DNA from: Paracnuella aquatica
Lineage (GTDB): Bacteria; Bacteroidota; Bacteroidia; Chitinophagales; Chitinophagaceae
Assembly (NCBI RefSeq): GCF_003332885.2
Contig: NZ_QOWJ01000002.1
Location: 124,001 to 188,000, forward strand
Reading direction: 5' to 3'
Length of the DNA: 64,000 nt
Shown: one piece after another, positions 16,256 through 25,199 of the stretch
Position numbering within the stretch: the first letter of the stretch is position 1
How the letters are laid out: each line of letters begins with the position of its first letter
Notes under the pieces: generated by a model
Told to the model about the DNA's origin: nothing
Seen by the model: the letters and a program-made list of their open reading frames with translations, nothing else
Database searches by the model: none
Translations under genes and position numbers: made by a program

Positions 16256-17038
16256 ATGTACAAACAAACCCTCTTAACCGCCATCGAAGCCGCTGCTGCC
16301 GTTATCCGGCGGTTTGATGATATTGCCTTTGATATTGCCTCGAAAGACGGCCGCAACGACTTGGTGACCGAAGTGGACCATGCTTCCGAAAAAGCTATTA
16401 TTGAAACCATCCGGGCCCAATTTCCCGACCACCATATTCTTACCGAAGAATCGGGCGACCTGCCGCAGGCCTCCGAATACAAATGGATCATCGACCCCAT
16501 CGACGGCACCATCAATTTTGCCCACCGCATTCCGATTTGCGCCATCTCAATCGGGTTGGAGTACCAAGGCCAAATGGTGTTGGGTGCGGTGTACAACCCG
16601 TTTATGAACGAAATGTTCCTGGCCGAGCGGGGACAGGGCGCCACCTTCAACGGCAAACCCATCCAGGTAAGTAAAAAAGAGCGGGTGGAAAATGCCTGCC
16701 TCGTTACCGGTTTTCCCTACACCTACCTCGATCAGCCCAATGGGCCGCTGCAGGTATTTGAACGCTTTATCCGCCGCGGCATTCCGGTGCGCCGCCTGGG
16801 CTCGGCAGCCTTGGACCTGTGCTGGGTGGCCTGCGGCCGTTTTGATGGTTTTTACGAACACAGCCTGAAACCCTGGGACAGCGCAGCGGGTTACCTGATG
16901 GTGCAGGAAGCCGGCGGCATCGTTACCAACATCCACGGCGAGCCTTACTCAGTTTATGAACCCGGCATCATTGCCGCCAATGACATAATGCATGGTGATT
17001 TGGTGAAATGGGTGAAAGGAGAAGTCGGAAGTCTGTAG
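16256..17038 (+). CDS. Inositol monophosphatase family phosphatase (SuhB-like)
   Basis: The 260-residue enzyme has the metal-site motifs of the family: LTEESG, DPIDGTINFAHRIP and the C-terminal WDSAAGYLMVQEAGG. It should hydrolyse myo-inositol phosphate or a related sugar phosphate with Mg2+; relatives include fructose-bisphosphatase-like enzymes. The start is ATG 16256, with a TACCTTTG -7-like element ending only 4 bases before it, so the mRNA may be leaderless. The last codons and TAG stop (EVGSL) are repeat sequence. Confidence 0.9.
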   Translation: MYKQTLLTAIEAAAAVIRRFDDIAFDIASKDGRNDLVTEVDHASEKAIIETIRAQFPDHHILTEESGDLPQASEYKWIIDPIDGTINFAHRIPICAISIGLEYQGQMVLGAVYNPFMNEMFLAERGQGATFNGKPIQVSKKERVENACLVTGFPYTYLDQPNGPLQVFERFIRRGIPVRRLGSAALDLCWVACGRFDGFYEHSLKPWDSAAGYLMVQEAGGIVTNIHGEPYSVYEPGIIAANDIMHGDLVKWVKGEVGSL

Positions 17039-17106
17039 TCCGAAGACGAAAGATAGATAGCACCATTACAAATGTCTTCGGACCTCGGTCTTCCGACTTC
17101 TGACTT
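17022..17106. repeat. Inverted repeat, GAAGTCCGA word, between SuhB-like gene and thiL
   Basis: The left arm at 17022-17053 (GAAGTCGGAAGTCTGTAGTC) contains the stop of the upstream gene. The right arm at 17074-17106 is its degenerate complement and ends 7 bases before a TACCTTCG motif at 17113. Confidence 0.8.
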
Positions 17107-17132
17107 TCCGGCTACCTTCGCATTTTACAACT

Positions 17133-18173
17133 ATGGAAGAACGCACCGAAATAGCATCATTGGGCGAGTTTGGCCTGATTGAGCACCTGACCAAAAATTT
17201 TGAGATCCAGAATGCATCCACCATCGTTCCGGTGGGGGATGATGCGGCCGTGATCGACCATTACGGTAAGCAAACTGTACTCACCAACGACCTGCTCATT
17301 GAAGGCGTGCATTTCGACCTGATGTACACCCCGCTGAAACACCTGGGCTACAAAACCGTGGTGGTAAACGTCAGTGATATTTACGCCATGAATGCCACGC
17401 CTACACAGATTCTGCTGGGGCTGGGCTTTTCCAACCGATTTAGTGTGGAGGCGCTGGACGAGTTTTATGCCGGCGTGCATGCAGCCTGCGACGAATATGG
17501 CGTAGACCTGATTGGCGGTGATACCAGCACGTCGCAAAAAGGATTTATCATTTCCTGCACCGCCGTTGGCGAGGTAGCGCCGGATAAATATGTACGCCGC
17601 AATGGGGCAAAAAAGGGCGACCTGCTGTGTGTGTCTGGCGACCTGGGCGCTGCATTTCTGGGCCTTACTTTACTGGAGCGTGAAAAACGCATTTTCCTGG
17701 AAAACCCACAGGTGCAGCCCGACCTCGAAGGCGAAAAATATACTGTAGGCCGACTGCTGAAACCTGAAGCCCGAAAGGACATCATCCGGTTTTTTGAAGA
17801 AGCCGAACTGACACCCACCGCCATGATCGACGTTAGCGATGGCCTTTCGTCCGAGATCCTGCACATTTGCAAGCAAAGCAATCTGGGCTGCGTGTTGTAC
17901 GAAGAAAAAATCCCGATTGCTGAAGAAACAAGGGAAGCTGCCTTTAAATTCAACCTCGACCCCACCACCTGTGCCCTCAGCGGCGGCGAAGATTACGAGC
18001 TCCTGTTTACCATCAGCCAAAGCGATTACGATAAAGTAAAAGAGCACCCACAGATTAGTGTTGTGGGCTTTTTGAACGAAGCCGAAGAGGGCCGCATTAT
18101 TTATACAAAGGGCGGCACCAAACACGCATTAACTGCGCAGGGATGGAACGCGTTTAATAAAGGAGGCGCCTGA
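17133..18173 (+). CDS. thiL: Thiamine-monophosphate kinase
   Basis: The 346-residue enzyme phosphorylates thiamine monophosphate to the active diphosphate, the last step of thiamine cofactor synthesis. The PurM/ThiL fold is shown by GDDAAVIDH, NVSDIYAMNATPTQILLGLG, DLIGGDTSTS, DVSDGLSSEILHI and SGGEDYELLF. Length is normal. There is no TPP riboswitch in its leader, which is mostly a repeat. The S41 peptidase start codon is two bases past the stop. Confidence 0.95.
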   Translation: MEERTEIASLGEFGLIEHLTKNFEIQNASTIVPVGDDAAVIDHYGKQTVLTNDLLIEGVHFDLMYTPLKHLGYKTVVVNVSDIYAMNATPTQILLGLGFSNRFSVEALDEFYAGVHAACDEYGVDLIGGDTSTSQKGFIISCTAVGEVAPDKYVRRNGAKKGDLLCVSGDLGAAFLGLTLLEREKRIFLENPQVQPDLEGEKYTVGRLLKPEARKDIIRFFEEAELTPTAMIDVSDGLSSEILHICKQSNLGCVLYEEKIPIAEETREAAFKFNLDPTTCALSGGEDYELLFTISQSDYDKVKEHPQISVVGFLNEAEEGRIIYTKGGTKHALTAQGWNAFNKGGA

Positions 18174-18175
18174 GC

Positions 18176-19780
18176 ATGAAGGGATTTACGATTGACGATT
18201 TGGGATTGACGATTTGTGGTAGAAGCATTTCCCTAAATGGCGTGTATAGCACCAGCAGCAGCTCCAATCGTAAATCGTCAATCCCAAATCGTCAATCCTT
18301 TGTATTTGCCATTGGTTTACTCCTGCTGCTCTCTGGTTGCCGCGCAGTAAAGCATTTGCCGCAGAATAAAAAATACAGTGCGGCGGCGCTGCAAAAGGAG
18401 TTTGATCTTTTTAGGGAGATACTGGAAGATGCCCACCCTGGCCTGTACTGGTACTACACCAAAGATTCGGTGGATCGCCGCTTTGACCATGCCCGCAGCA
18501 TGATCCGCGATTCGATGAATGAAATACAATACCGCAATGTGCTGTCGTATGTGGTGTCGGGCATTGGTTGCGGACATACATCGGTGCGGCCATCGCTGGC
18601 TTATGCCAGGGCCAGCCGCAGCAGCAGCCGCTTTTTTCCGCTGGTGCTCAAAATATGGCCCGATACTGCTTACCTCGTTGCCAACCTCAACCGCCGCGAC
18701 AGCCTGCTGAAAACGGGCGCCATCATCCATTCCATCGACGGGCGGCCCATGCAGCAAATTATCGATACGCTGTTTCAGCACCTGCCTACCGATGGCTACA
18801 ACCTTACCCATAAGTACCAAACGCTGAGCAACCGCGGCGGATTTGGCAATGCCTATACTTCCCTTTTTGGCTATAAAACAAGGTATAGCGTAGACTTTAC
18901 CGATATTACTACGGGCCGCAGGCAAACGGTGCAAACACCGCTGTACCGCATCATTCGCGACAGCACGGCCCGCGCCAACGAGCCGCCCCGCCCCATTGGC
19001 CCCAACCGAAGGGAGCGCCGCAAACTGGATTTGCAAAATACCCGCAGCCTGCGCTTTGATAGCGCCGCTAACCTGGCGGTGATGGACCTCGGTACATTTA
19101 CGCACAGCTACCGGCTGCGCCGTTTTTTCCGGCAATCTTTTCGGGAGTTGGATAAAAAGGGCACGCCCAACCTCGCCATCGACCTGCGCGGCAATGGCGG
19201 CGGCATCATTACCTACTCCAACCTGCTGACGCGGTACCTGGCCGATAAGCCTTTTAAAGTGGCCGACTCGCTGTACGCGGTTCGGCGCTGGAGCCGCTAT
19301 GGTCGTTACCGGAATGAGCGCCTGTTCAACAGCATGTTTTTGGTGGCGTTTACCCGCAAACGCAGCGATGGATACTATCATTTCCCGTTTTACGAACGCA
19401 AATACTTCAAGCCCCGCAAACGGCACCACTACAATGGACAGGTGTTTTTGCTCACGGGTGGCAATACCTTTTCCGCAGCCACGCTGGTGGCAGCAGCATT
19501 GCAGCCGCAGCAAAACGTGCAACTGGTGGGCGAAGAAACCGGTGGCAGCGCCTATGGCAACAATGCCTGGCTGATACCCGATGTAACGCTGCCGGTAACC
19601 AAGGTAAGATTCCGACTGCCGCTATTTAGATTAGTGGTAAACAAAAACACGCCGAAAGATGGCCGTGGCGTGCAGCCGGATGTGGAAGCGCTGCCTACAA
19701 CCGAAGCGTTGCGCAAAGCCGTTGATTTTAAAATGGAGCAGGTGCGCACCCTTATACAAGCAGGTGCCGACAAACCATAA
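18176..19780 (+). CDS. S41-family C-terminal-processing-type peptidase, lipoprotein with repeat-derived N-extension
   Basis: The 534-residue ORF starts two bases after thiL. Residues 1-41 are encoded by a long inverted repeat; only then comes a lipoprotein signal (SFVFAIGLLLLLSGC, Cys55 as lipidation site). The S41 core includes AIDLRGNGGGIITYSN and TGGNTFSAATLVAAAL with the catalytic serine in NTFSAA, then GEETGGSAYGNN. There is no PDZ domain that I can recognise. A signal preceded by 41 extra residues is odd: either initiation is at a non-standard codon after the repeat, or the extension is tolerated. Substrate unknown. Confidence 0.82.
   Translation: MKGFTIDDLGLTICGRSISLNGVYSTSSSSNRKSSIPNRQSFVFAIGLLLLLSGCRAVKHLPQNKKYSAAALQKEFDLFREILEDAHPGLYWYYTKDSVDRRFDHARSMIRDSMNEIQYRNVLSYVVSGIGCGHTSVRPSLAYARASRSSSRFFPLVLKIWPDTAYLVANLNRRDSLLKTGAIIHSIDGRPMQQIIDTLFQHLPTDGYNLTHKYQTLSNRGGFGNAYTSLFGYKTRYSVDFTDITTGRRQTVQTPLYRIIRDSTARANEPPRPIGPNRRERRKLDLQNTRSLRFDSAANLAVMDLGTFTHSYRLRRFFRQSFRELDKKGTPNLAIDLRGNGGGIITYSNLLTRYLADKPFKVADSLYAVRRWSRYGRYRNERLFNSMFLVAFTRKRSDGYYHFPFYERKYFKPRKRHHYNGQVFLLTGGNTFSAATLVAAALQPQQNVQLVGEETGGSAYGNNAWLIPDVTLPVTKVRFRLPLFRLVVNKNTPKDGRGVQPDVEALPTTEALRKAVDFKMEQVRTLIQAGADKP
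18180..18300 (+). repeat. Inverted repeat, GATTGACGATTT word, inside the S41 peptidase reading frame
   Basis: Perfect 26-bp arms at 18190-18215 and 18272-18297 enclose a 56-base loop. Each arm contains GATTGACGATTT twice. The element lies between the ATG at 18176 and the signal-peptide codons and keeps the frame open. Confidence 0.9.
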
Positions 19781-19827
19781 AAGCAGTTGCCCTTTGCCGT
19801 TATATTTTATTGAGTAAAAAAAAGCAG

Positions 19828-20214
19828 CTACACGGTAAGCGTTTTCGGGTCCCAAAACAGCCGGTCAAAATCCTGTACTTTATCTGCTTGTACCTCGATG
19901 CCTTCCCGCTCCAGCAACTCCTGCATTTGTGTAGGCGTGGCAAAATGAATTTTTCCGGTAAGCAGTCCCATGCGGTTGACCACGCGGTGTGCAGGTACCG
20001 GCGGGTGCACGGCATGAGCGCCGTTCATGGCCCAGCCCACCATGCGTGCCGATGAACGGGTGCCGAGTGCTGCCGCAATGGCGCCATACGATGTAACCCG
20101 TCCTTTTGGAATTTGCCGCACCACATCGTACACCAGCTCAAAGAACGATGCATCCCTTTTACCCGAAGGGGTTACTTTATTGAGTGCTTCGCGGGTAGTG
20201 GGCCGGCGGGGCAT
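19828..20214 (-). CDS. Alkyltransferase-like protein (MGMT fold lacking the acceptor cysteine)
   Basis: The 128-residue protein has the O6-alkylguanine-DNA alkyltransferase DNA-binding domain (FFELVYDVVRQIPKGRVTSYGAIAAALG, residues 24-51). The active-site PCHR motif is PAHRVVN at 74-80, so the alkyl-acceptor cysteine is alanine. Proteins of this ATL type bind O6-alkylguanine and recruit nucleotide excision repair rather than repairing directly. The substitution is seen in sequence; the pathway is known for the family. Confidence 0.9.
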   Translation of the reverse strand: MPRRPTTREALNKVTPSGKRDASFFELVYDVVRQIPKGRVTSYGAIAAALGTRSSARMVGWAMNGAHAVHPPVPAHRVVNRMGLLTGKIHFATPTQMQELLEREGIEVQADKVQDFDRLFWDPKTLTV

Positions 20215-20252
20215 AGGCTATGTTTTAAATGAGTTGGCAACAGATTTTTTGG

Positions 20253-20738
20253 CTATGATTTCTTTTTACGCTTTGCAGGTTCGGCAGCTTTGGGTGCTGC
20301 CGCATCATCTTCTGTAATGGTGTAATCCACTACATCGAATTGCAGTTTCGAAGTATCGTCCGGCGTGGAGCTGAACGAGATTTTTGTCTGACCGTTGGTG
20401 CTTTCAATTTCAATGTAGGCGTCTTGCATGCTGCCGCCTTCCGGGGTAACCTTGCCTTTGTACCTCGTTTTACCGTTGTGCAAGTATTCGGTCCATTCGC
20501 AGGTAAGCACTTCTGTTATTTCGCCCTGTATCGTTGAGGTAGCCCTGTCCATAGCCATGTAAATATTCATTTTACCTTGATCAATAGCCAAGGTCATTTC
20601 AAAAGGCATTTCCTGTTGGGCGCTGCCGTATTTGATTTCCCGCCCTTTATAACATTTAAAAGTTACTGATTTATCGCATTGTGCGGCGCTGAACAAACCA
20701 AAGAGTATAACCGGAAGCAGCAGTAAAATCTTTTTCAT
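20253..20738 (-). CDS. Small secreted protein of unknown function
   Basis: The 161-residue protein has a signal peptide (MKKILLLLPVILFGLFSAAQC) and a lysine-rich C-terminus (AEPAKRKKKS). The middle (KGREIKYGSAQQEM..MTLAIDQGKMNIYM) suggests a beta-rich fold and resembles DUF4412-type proteins weakly. A TATATTTG -7-like element is at 20780-20773. No partner genes suggest a role. Confidence 0.7.
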   Translation of the reverse strand: MKKILLLLPVILFGLFSAAQCDKSVTFKCYKGREIKYGSAQQEMPFEMTLAIDQGKMNIYMAMDRATSTIQGEITEVLTCEWTEYLHNGKTRYKGKVTPEGGSMQDAYIEIESTNGQTKISFSSTPDDTSKLQFDVVDYTITEDDAAAPKAAEPAKRKKKS

Positions 20739-21182
20739 TGCAGGTAGTTTTTGGAGGAATTGTGCGGGTGTTCAAATATAAACTTCTTTGGCTATGATAG
20801 GACGCGGCTGTCTTTTATTAAGGACAAAAACGCTGCATTGTTGGCAAACTATTTAATTGATTCTTTTGCTCTTTTATTCCGGTAGAAAGAGATCCGAAAT
20901 CAGGCTGTCTTTGATTTCGGATTGGTGTTCTGATGAAGCCTTTGTGTTGATGCGACAAACGATTATGTACCGTTATCCAACTATGTCTATGTAATTGTAT
21001 CTGCGAAATACACAACTATTTCAAATGTTGCCAACAATCAAATGCATAGCTTTTTCCATTCCACATTTTTATAAAACGATTGAAACTTTCTTTTTTGAAA
21101 TGCAATCACAACAACCTCAACGAGGTAAACACTTCTTCGTGTTGCTCCGTGTTCTTCGTGCCTCCGTGGTTCAAAAAACCCA
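20739..21182. other. 443-base non-coding gap with two repeat fragments
   Basis: No plausible gene on either strand. It holds the -7-like TATATTTG for the minus-strand gene (20780-20773). A perfect 11-bp-arm hairpin lies at 20892-20922 (ATCCGAAATCA and its complement). An arm of CTCCGTGTTCTTCGTGCCTC words runs from about 21120 to 21175. The rest is AT-rich without recognisable structure. Confidence 0.6.
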
Positions 21183-21386
21183 CTACTCTTCTTTCTTATC
21201 CCCGGCTTCACGTTCCGCCCTTTGCTGCAGCAATTCCGATCTGCGCGGCTCCCGTACAGCAGAGTAATTGAACGGGCAATGCAGGCATCCGCGGCCGCAG
21301 CAATAGCCCCGTGCCCGGTGGTATTTTTCGGTAAACACCAGCAAGCCCTGGCTATTAATATAATATTCTTCGCCCTCAGTCAACAC
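21183..21386 (-). CDS. DUF5522-type small cysteine-rich protein
   Basis: The 67-residue protein has the conserved core YCCGRGCLHCPFNY, whose four cysteines could hold a metal or Fe-S centre. Such short proteins are common in Bacteroidota next to translation or tRNA genes. Its start overlaps the end of trmB by 11 bases, so the two are likely co-translated. Function unknown. Confidence 0.8.
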   Translation of the reverse strand: MLTEGEEYYINSQGLLVFTEKYHRARGYCCGRGCLHCPFNYSAVREPRRSELLQQRAEREAGDKKEE

Positions 21387-22086
21387 CGGCTTCTTCTTTT
21401 AGCATTTCGTGCAGCCGCACATCCAGCTCGGCGCCAGGCAGCTCGGCGGGCAACGAAAAACATACATAGTGCACCTTGTTGCTGCCCGCAATATCCAGCC
21501 CTTCGTAATGCGTTTTGATCTGCAACTCCGGGTCTATTTGCGGTTGTGCATATACGTTATCGGTAGCTTGATGCAGCGTGCAGCCATACAGTTCAATCAC
21601 CTTCAGGGTAAATTCGTACAGCACCGGGCTGTCGGTTTTGAGGTTGATTTTTCCACCGGGCTGCAGTATCTGCTGGTACAGCCGCAAAAACTTGGGATGC
21701 GTCAAGCGTTTTTTATCTTTTGAAATACGCAGTTGCGGATCGGGGAATGTGATCCATATTTCCTCCACTTCGCCGGGAGCAAAAAACTCGTGGATGCGGT
21801 CGATTTGTATGCGTAAAAAAGCAACATTGCTGAGGCCTGCGGCGGTTGCTTTTTTGGCGCCCACCCACAGGCGGTTGCCTTTAAGGTCCACACCCACAAA
21901 GTTGCGCTGCGGATGCATTTGCGCCAGCCCCAATGCATATTCGCCTTTGCCGCAGGCCAGCTCCAGCGTTAGGGGTTGGTCGTTATTGAAGTACTGCTGC
22001 CATGCCCCCTGCATGCTTTCCGGGTTTTGCAATACGTTGGAAAACTGCAGCAGCTCGGCAAATCGCTTTAATTTTTTTTGGCCCAT
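21376..22086 (-). CDS. trmB: tRNA (guanine-N7-)-methyltransferase
   Basis: The 236-residue enzyme methylates G46 in the variable loop of tRNA using SAM. The SAM-binding region is ELACGKGEYALGLAQMHPQR and VGVDLKGNRLW (about residues 38-70). The family motif EIWITFPDPQLRISKDKKRLTHP follows, where TFPDPW is usual and here reads TFPDPQ, a common Bacteroidota variant. It is translationally coupled with the DUF5522 gene. Confidence 0.95.
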   Translation of the reverse strand: MGQKKLKRFAELLQFSNVLQNPESMQGAWQQYFNNDQPLTLELACGKGEYALGLAQMHPQRNFVGVDLKGNRLWVGAKKATAAGLSNVAFLRIQIDRIHEFFAPGEVEEIWITFPDPQLRISKDKKRLTHPKFLRLYQQILQPGGKINLKTDSPVLYEFTLKVIELYGCTLHQATDNVYAQPQIDPELQIKTHYEGLDIAGSNKVHYVCFSLPAELPGAELDVRLHEMLKEEAGVD

Positions 22087-22123
22087 AATACACTTCTCTT
22101 TCTACAGCCGGACGACCTGCCCA

Positions 22124-22158
22124 AACACCGCAACTGCATCGAAAACAGTTGCGGTGTT
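22124..22158 (-). terminator. Hairpin between fatty-acid hydroxylase gene and trmB
   Basis: AACACCGCAACTG (22124-22136) and CAGTTGCGGTGTT (22146-22158) make a perfect 13-bp stem. It lies 28 bases past the stop of the hydroxylase gene (minus strand); the T-tract on that strand is short. Confidence 0.7.
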
Positions 22159-22185
22159 TTTGCTGTTCAGGGCACAAAAATATGA

Positions 22186-22872
22186 TTATGCTCTTTTGTC
22201 GCCTTCTTTGCCACTGGCAAACATCAGTTCCTCCACTTTCCGCTTGTCTTCTTTTTCTGTATTCAGGTCGAACATGGTACCAAACACATGATCCCACAGC
22301 GTGGAGCTCACGCCAAAACCTTTGTGCTCATCTTTGTAATGATGCAGGTGGTGATTGCGCCAGAGGGGCTTCATCCATTTGAAGGGCGGGTTCCATGCAT
22401 GAATGGCATAGTGCATGGAAGCATAGAGCAAATAGCCCAATACAAAGCCGGGGAAAAATGCAAAGGCCGCGTTGCCCATTACCAGGTACTGCGCCGAAAA
22501 ACTAACGATGGCCACCATCAGGTTGGGCACCGGCGGCATAAACAGCCGTTCCCTGTCGCGGGGATAATGGTGGTGGTTGCCGTGCATGATGTAAATGATT
22601 TTTTGTGCCCGCTTACTGTCGGCAATCCAGTGAAACAGGTAGCGGTGCGCCAGGTACTCAAACAGCGTCCAGGCAAACATACCCGCCAAATACAACAGGG
22701 CGATGTTGAGGCCACTGTAGTTGTAATTGCGGGCAGCATAAATAGGAAACCCAATCATTACCGGCATGTACATGCCCCAGATCACCAGCGGGTGTGATTT
22801 GGTGAGCATTTCCAGGTAAGGATTGTCGAACAATTTCGCTTGTCCCTTGTTGTGAATTTTCTCGAATTTCAT
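22186..22872 (-). CDS. Sterol desaturase/fatty acid hydroxylase superfamily protein
   Basis: The 228-residue membrane protein shows the eight-histidine di-iron pattern: HRYLFH, HGNHHHYPRD, HYAIHAW and RNHHLHHY. It has four or so hydrophobic helices. Length and motif order fit a fatty acid 2-hydroxylase acting on sphingolipid or lipid A acyl chains, which is plausible because many Bacteroidota make sphingolipids. The start was set at ATG 22872 (MKFEKIHNKGQ); the longer frame upstream is not supported. Confidence 0.88.
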   Translation of the reverse strand: MKFEKIHNKGQAKLFDNPYLEMLTKSHPLVIWGMYMPVMIGFPIYAARNYNYSGLNIALLYLAGMFAWTLFEYLAHRYLFHWIADSKRAQKIIYIMHGNHHHYPRDRERLFMPPVPNLMVAIVSFSAQYLVMGNAAFAFFPGFVLGYLLYASMHYAIHAWNPPFKWMKPLWRNHHLHHYKDEHKGFGVSSTLWDHVFGTMFDLNTEKEDKRKVEELMFASGKEGDKRA

Positions 22873-23085
22873 TGTTAAGGGCTTTTTGGGTGGTGAAAAA
22901 AGAATCTTGGCTGGTGCATTTGTAACACTGCAACAATTGCACGTTATACAATGGGCACATATCACCACAAAAATTTTGCCTGTATTGATGCAACTGCCAT
23001 ATAAAACATTTGGCGCAACTGTATCAGGCTGGCCTTTTTACTAAATGCATACCTTAGCCGTTTTTCAATTTCAACGCTTGCATTT

Positions 23086-24099
23086 ATGAAGCTGCTTTCT
23101 TACCGCAAAGAACATGTGGACCAACTGGCCGTGCTTGTGGGCGGCCGCGTTTACGATATCGAAACACTGCACCCCGACCTGCCGGGTTCGATGGGGCTTT
23201 TTTTACAATACTGGGAAGATATGCTGCCGGTGGCGCTGCACGGGGTGGAGTTGATCAAAGCGGGCAAAATAAGTGAAACCAAAGGCCAGCCGATGGAAGC
23301 CGTGGAGTTGCTGGCGCCGGTGCCGTTTCCTACATCCTGCCGCGATGGTTATGCCTTCAGGCAACATGTGGCTGCCGCCCGCCGCAACCGCGGCATGGAC
23401 ATGATCCCGCAGTTTGACGAATACCCGATCTTTTATTTTACCAACCACCACAGCATTACCGGCCCGGGTACCCTGCAACTGATGCCCGATCATTTTGAAA
23501 AACTGGATTTTGAACTGGAAGCGGCCATTGTTATTTGTAAAAGCGGCCGCAACATCCGTGCAGAAGAAGCACACGAATACATTGGCGGCCTCATGATCAT
23601 GAACGACTGGAGTGCCCGCCGCCTGCAAATGGAAGAAATGCTGCTGAACCTGGGACCCGCAAAAGGGAAGGATTTTGCCACCACCATTGGACCGTGGCTG
23701 GTAACGTTGGATGAGCTCAGGGGTTTTGAAACGGCACCCAAAGACGGCCACCGGGGACAAGCTTGGAACCTGGCCATGAGCTGTAAAGTAAATGGCATTG
23801 AAGTAAGCCGTGGTAGCCTGGGCGATATGGACTGGACTTTTGGCGAGATCATCGAACGGGCATCGTATGGTGTGGACCTGCTGCCCGGCGATGTGATTGG
23901 CAGCGGCACAGTTGGCACCGGTTGTTTCCTAGAACTCAATGGCACAGGCAAATTCAATGACCCCAACTATACCGAGCAGTGGCTGCAACCCGGCGATACC
24001 GTGGAAATGGAGATTGAAGGCCTGGGCACATTGCACAACGTGGTGGAGCAGGAAGACACTGATTGGAGCATTTTGAACAAAGAGATAAAGAACAGATGA
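23086..24099 (+). CDS. Fumarylacetoacetate hydrolase family protein
   Basis: The 337-residue enzyme has the FAH fold with the metal-site pattern LDFELEAAIVI and MNDWSARRLQ, then KGKDFATTIGPWLVT and PGDVIGSGTVGTGC. The length and FAH-like N-terminal region fit fumarylacetoacetases of tyrosine catabolism, which cleave fumarylacetoacetate. No other tyrosine pathway gene is close, so other acylpyruvases are possible. A TACCTTAG element lies at 23050. The TGA stop is within a repeat arm. Confidence 0.85.
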   Translation: MKLLSYRKEHVDQLAVLVGGRVYDIETLHPDLPGSMGLFLQYWEDMLPVALHGVELIKAGKISETKGQPMEAVELLAPVPFPTSCRDGYAFRQHVAAARRNRGMDMIPQFDEYPIFYFTNHHSITGPGTLQLMPDHFEKLDFELEAAIVICKSGRNIRAEEAHEYIGGLMIMNDWSARRLQMEEMLLNLGPAKGKDFATTIGPWLVTLDELRGFETAPKDGHRGQAWNLAMSCKVNGIEVSRGSLGDMDWTFGEIIERASYGVDLLPGDVIGSGTVGTGCFLELNGTGKFNDPNYTEQWLQPGDTVEMEIEGLGTLHNVVEQEDTDWSILNKEIKNR

Positions 24100-24225
24100 A
24101 CAAGGAACAAGGAATGTCGAATGAAGAAGGGAACAGCCAATAATTAATAATTGTAAATTATTGGAGTACAGTTCAAGATACTTCATTATTCGACATTCCT
24201 TGTTCGTCTGTTCGATATTCTGGTC
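24091..24225. repeat. Inverted repeat, GAACAAGGAAC word, after the FAH gene
   Basis: The left arm at 24091-24130 (AACAGATGAACAAGGAACAA) and the right arm at about 24180-24222 (TTCGACATTCCTTGTTCGTC) flank an AT-rich core with its own AATAATTAATAATT palindromic words. The first 67 bases recur, inverted, at 49101-49176. Confidence 0.85.
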
Positions 24226-24241
24226 TATCCAAAAAAAGGAA

Positions 24242-24269
24242 AGGCTTCCACCGGAAATGTAGGAAGCCT
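24242..24269 (-). terminator. Rho-independent terminator of the DUF2807 gene
   Basis: AGGCTTCC and GGAAGCCT arms with a 12-base loop are followed on the minus strand by CTTTCCTTTTTTT. Confidence 0.8.
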
Positions 24270-24324
24270 GCACCTGCTGTTTCCGATATCCGCCTTCCCT
24301 GCTATATGGAGGAGTACTTGGCTG

Positions 24325-25002
24325 TTAATCCCAATTCTTTACTTTTTGGCCGCGGTTGCGAACACTGCCCAGCGTGCTGCTGTGAAAACCGGTGATCTCT
24401 GCAGCGTTTACCTCGGTGTTACCGATGCCGCTGTTGTCGATGTCCATTTTGCTTACTGCAAAATCAACCGCTTTAATGTTGCCGATGCTGCTGTTGCGCA
24501 GCACTGCATCTTTCGCACTGCCCGCCAGTTCAATATTGCCTACGCTGCTGGCATCAAGCCGAAACTTTTGCGCCTCCAGTTTCAGGTTGGTGTTGCCCAC
24601 GCTGCTGATCCGCAGTTTTACATCATCCAGCTTTAGTGTACCCTCGTTGCGAACATTGCCCACCGTGCTTAACGACACATCGTTGAGGTTGCGGAAATAA
24701 ACCGTAACGGCCAGCTTCCAGTCGCCCTTTAACTTTTTGTTGCTCAATTTCTTGGTGTCAATTTCCAGTGTGTTGCCGTTGTTGGCAATGGTGATAAAAG
24801 CCTGCAGGCCTTCGTCGCCTTCAACAGTCACGCTTTCCTTTGTGCCCTGCACCAGGGTTAGCTCCACTACGCCATTGGCTTTAATGGCATCGAAACTGGC
24901 CACCGGGAAATCGCGGCTTACTTTATTGCCGGTAATGGTTTGTGCAACGGCTTTGCCCATGGTAAAAACAAAGAGCAGCAGGGATAAAATAATTGCTTTC
25001 AT
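24325..25002 (-). CDS. DUF2807 (GIN-type) putative secreted adhesin-like protein
   Basis: The 225-residue protein has a signal peptide (MKAIILSLLLFVFTMGKAVAQ) and the Bacteroidota head-GIN domain (FDAIKANGVVELTLVQG near the start). The second half repeats an S(V/I)GN motif about every 20 residues (TVGN, SVGN, SVGN, SIGN, GIGN), consistent with right-handed beta-helix turns. The start was chosen at ATG 25002; upstream in-frame codons are not supported. It is usually exported, and its exact function is unknown. Confidence 0.88.
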   Translation of the reverse strand: MKAIILSLLLFVFTMGKAVAQTITGNKVSRDFPVASFDAIKANGVVELTLVQGTKESVTVEGDEGLQAFITIANNGNTLEIDTKKLSNKKLKGDWKLAVTVYFRNLNDVSLSTVGNVRNEGTLKLDDVKLRISSVGNTNLKLEAQKFRLDASSVGNIELAGSAKDAVLRNSSIGNIKAVDFAVSKMDIDNSGIGNTEVNAAEITGFHSSTLGSVRNRGQKVKNWD

Positions 25003-25199
25003 GCTATTGGTTTGGTTGGTTATGTGTCGGTTTGTAAGTGCAACGGAGCAGCGCACCGGGATGTTACAGGAAAAGGGCTTTTCTGGTACGAGTGGCGGTA
25101 TGTGGGGAGCAGCGGCAATTTTTGCAGCAAAACGGGCCGCAGCCGCTGCCGATACCGTTACAGGCAAAGGGTAAGTTTCTATTTGCTACTTTCACGCCC

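Noticed and set aside
16146-17110. TPP riboswitch upstream of thiL or suhB-like gene
   Set aside because: The gaps are filled by repeat arms; no TPP aptamer pattern (CUGAGA, ACCUGAUCUGG-like) was seen.
18317-19522. 401-codon minus-strand open frame over the S41 peptidase
   Set aside because: No signal or domain; the plus strand has the peptidase motifs.
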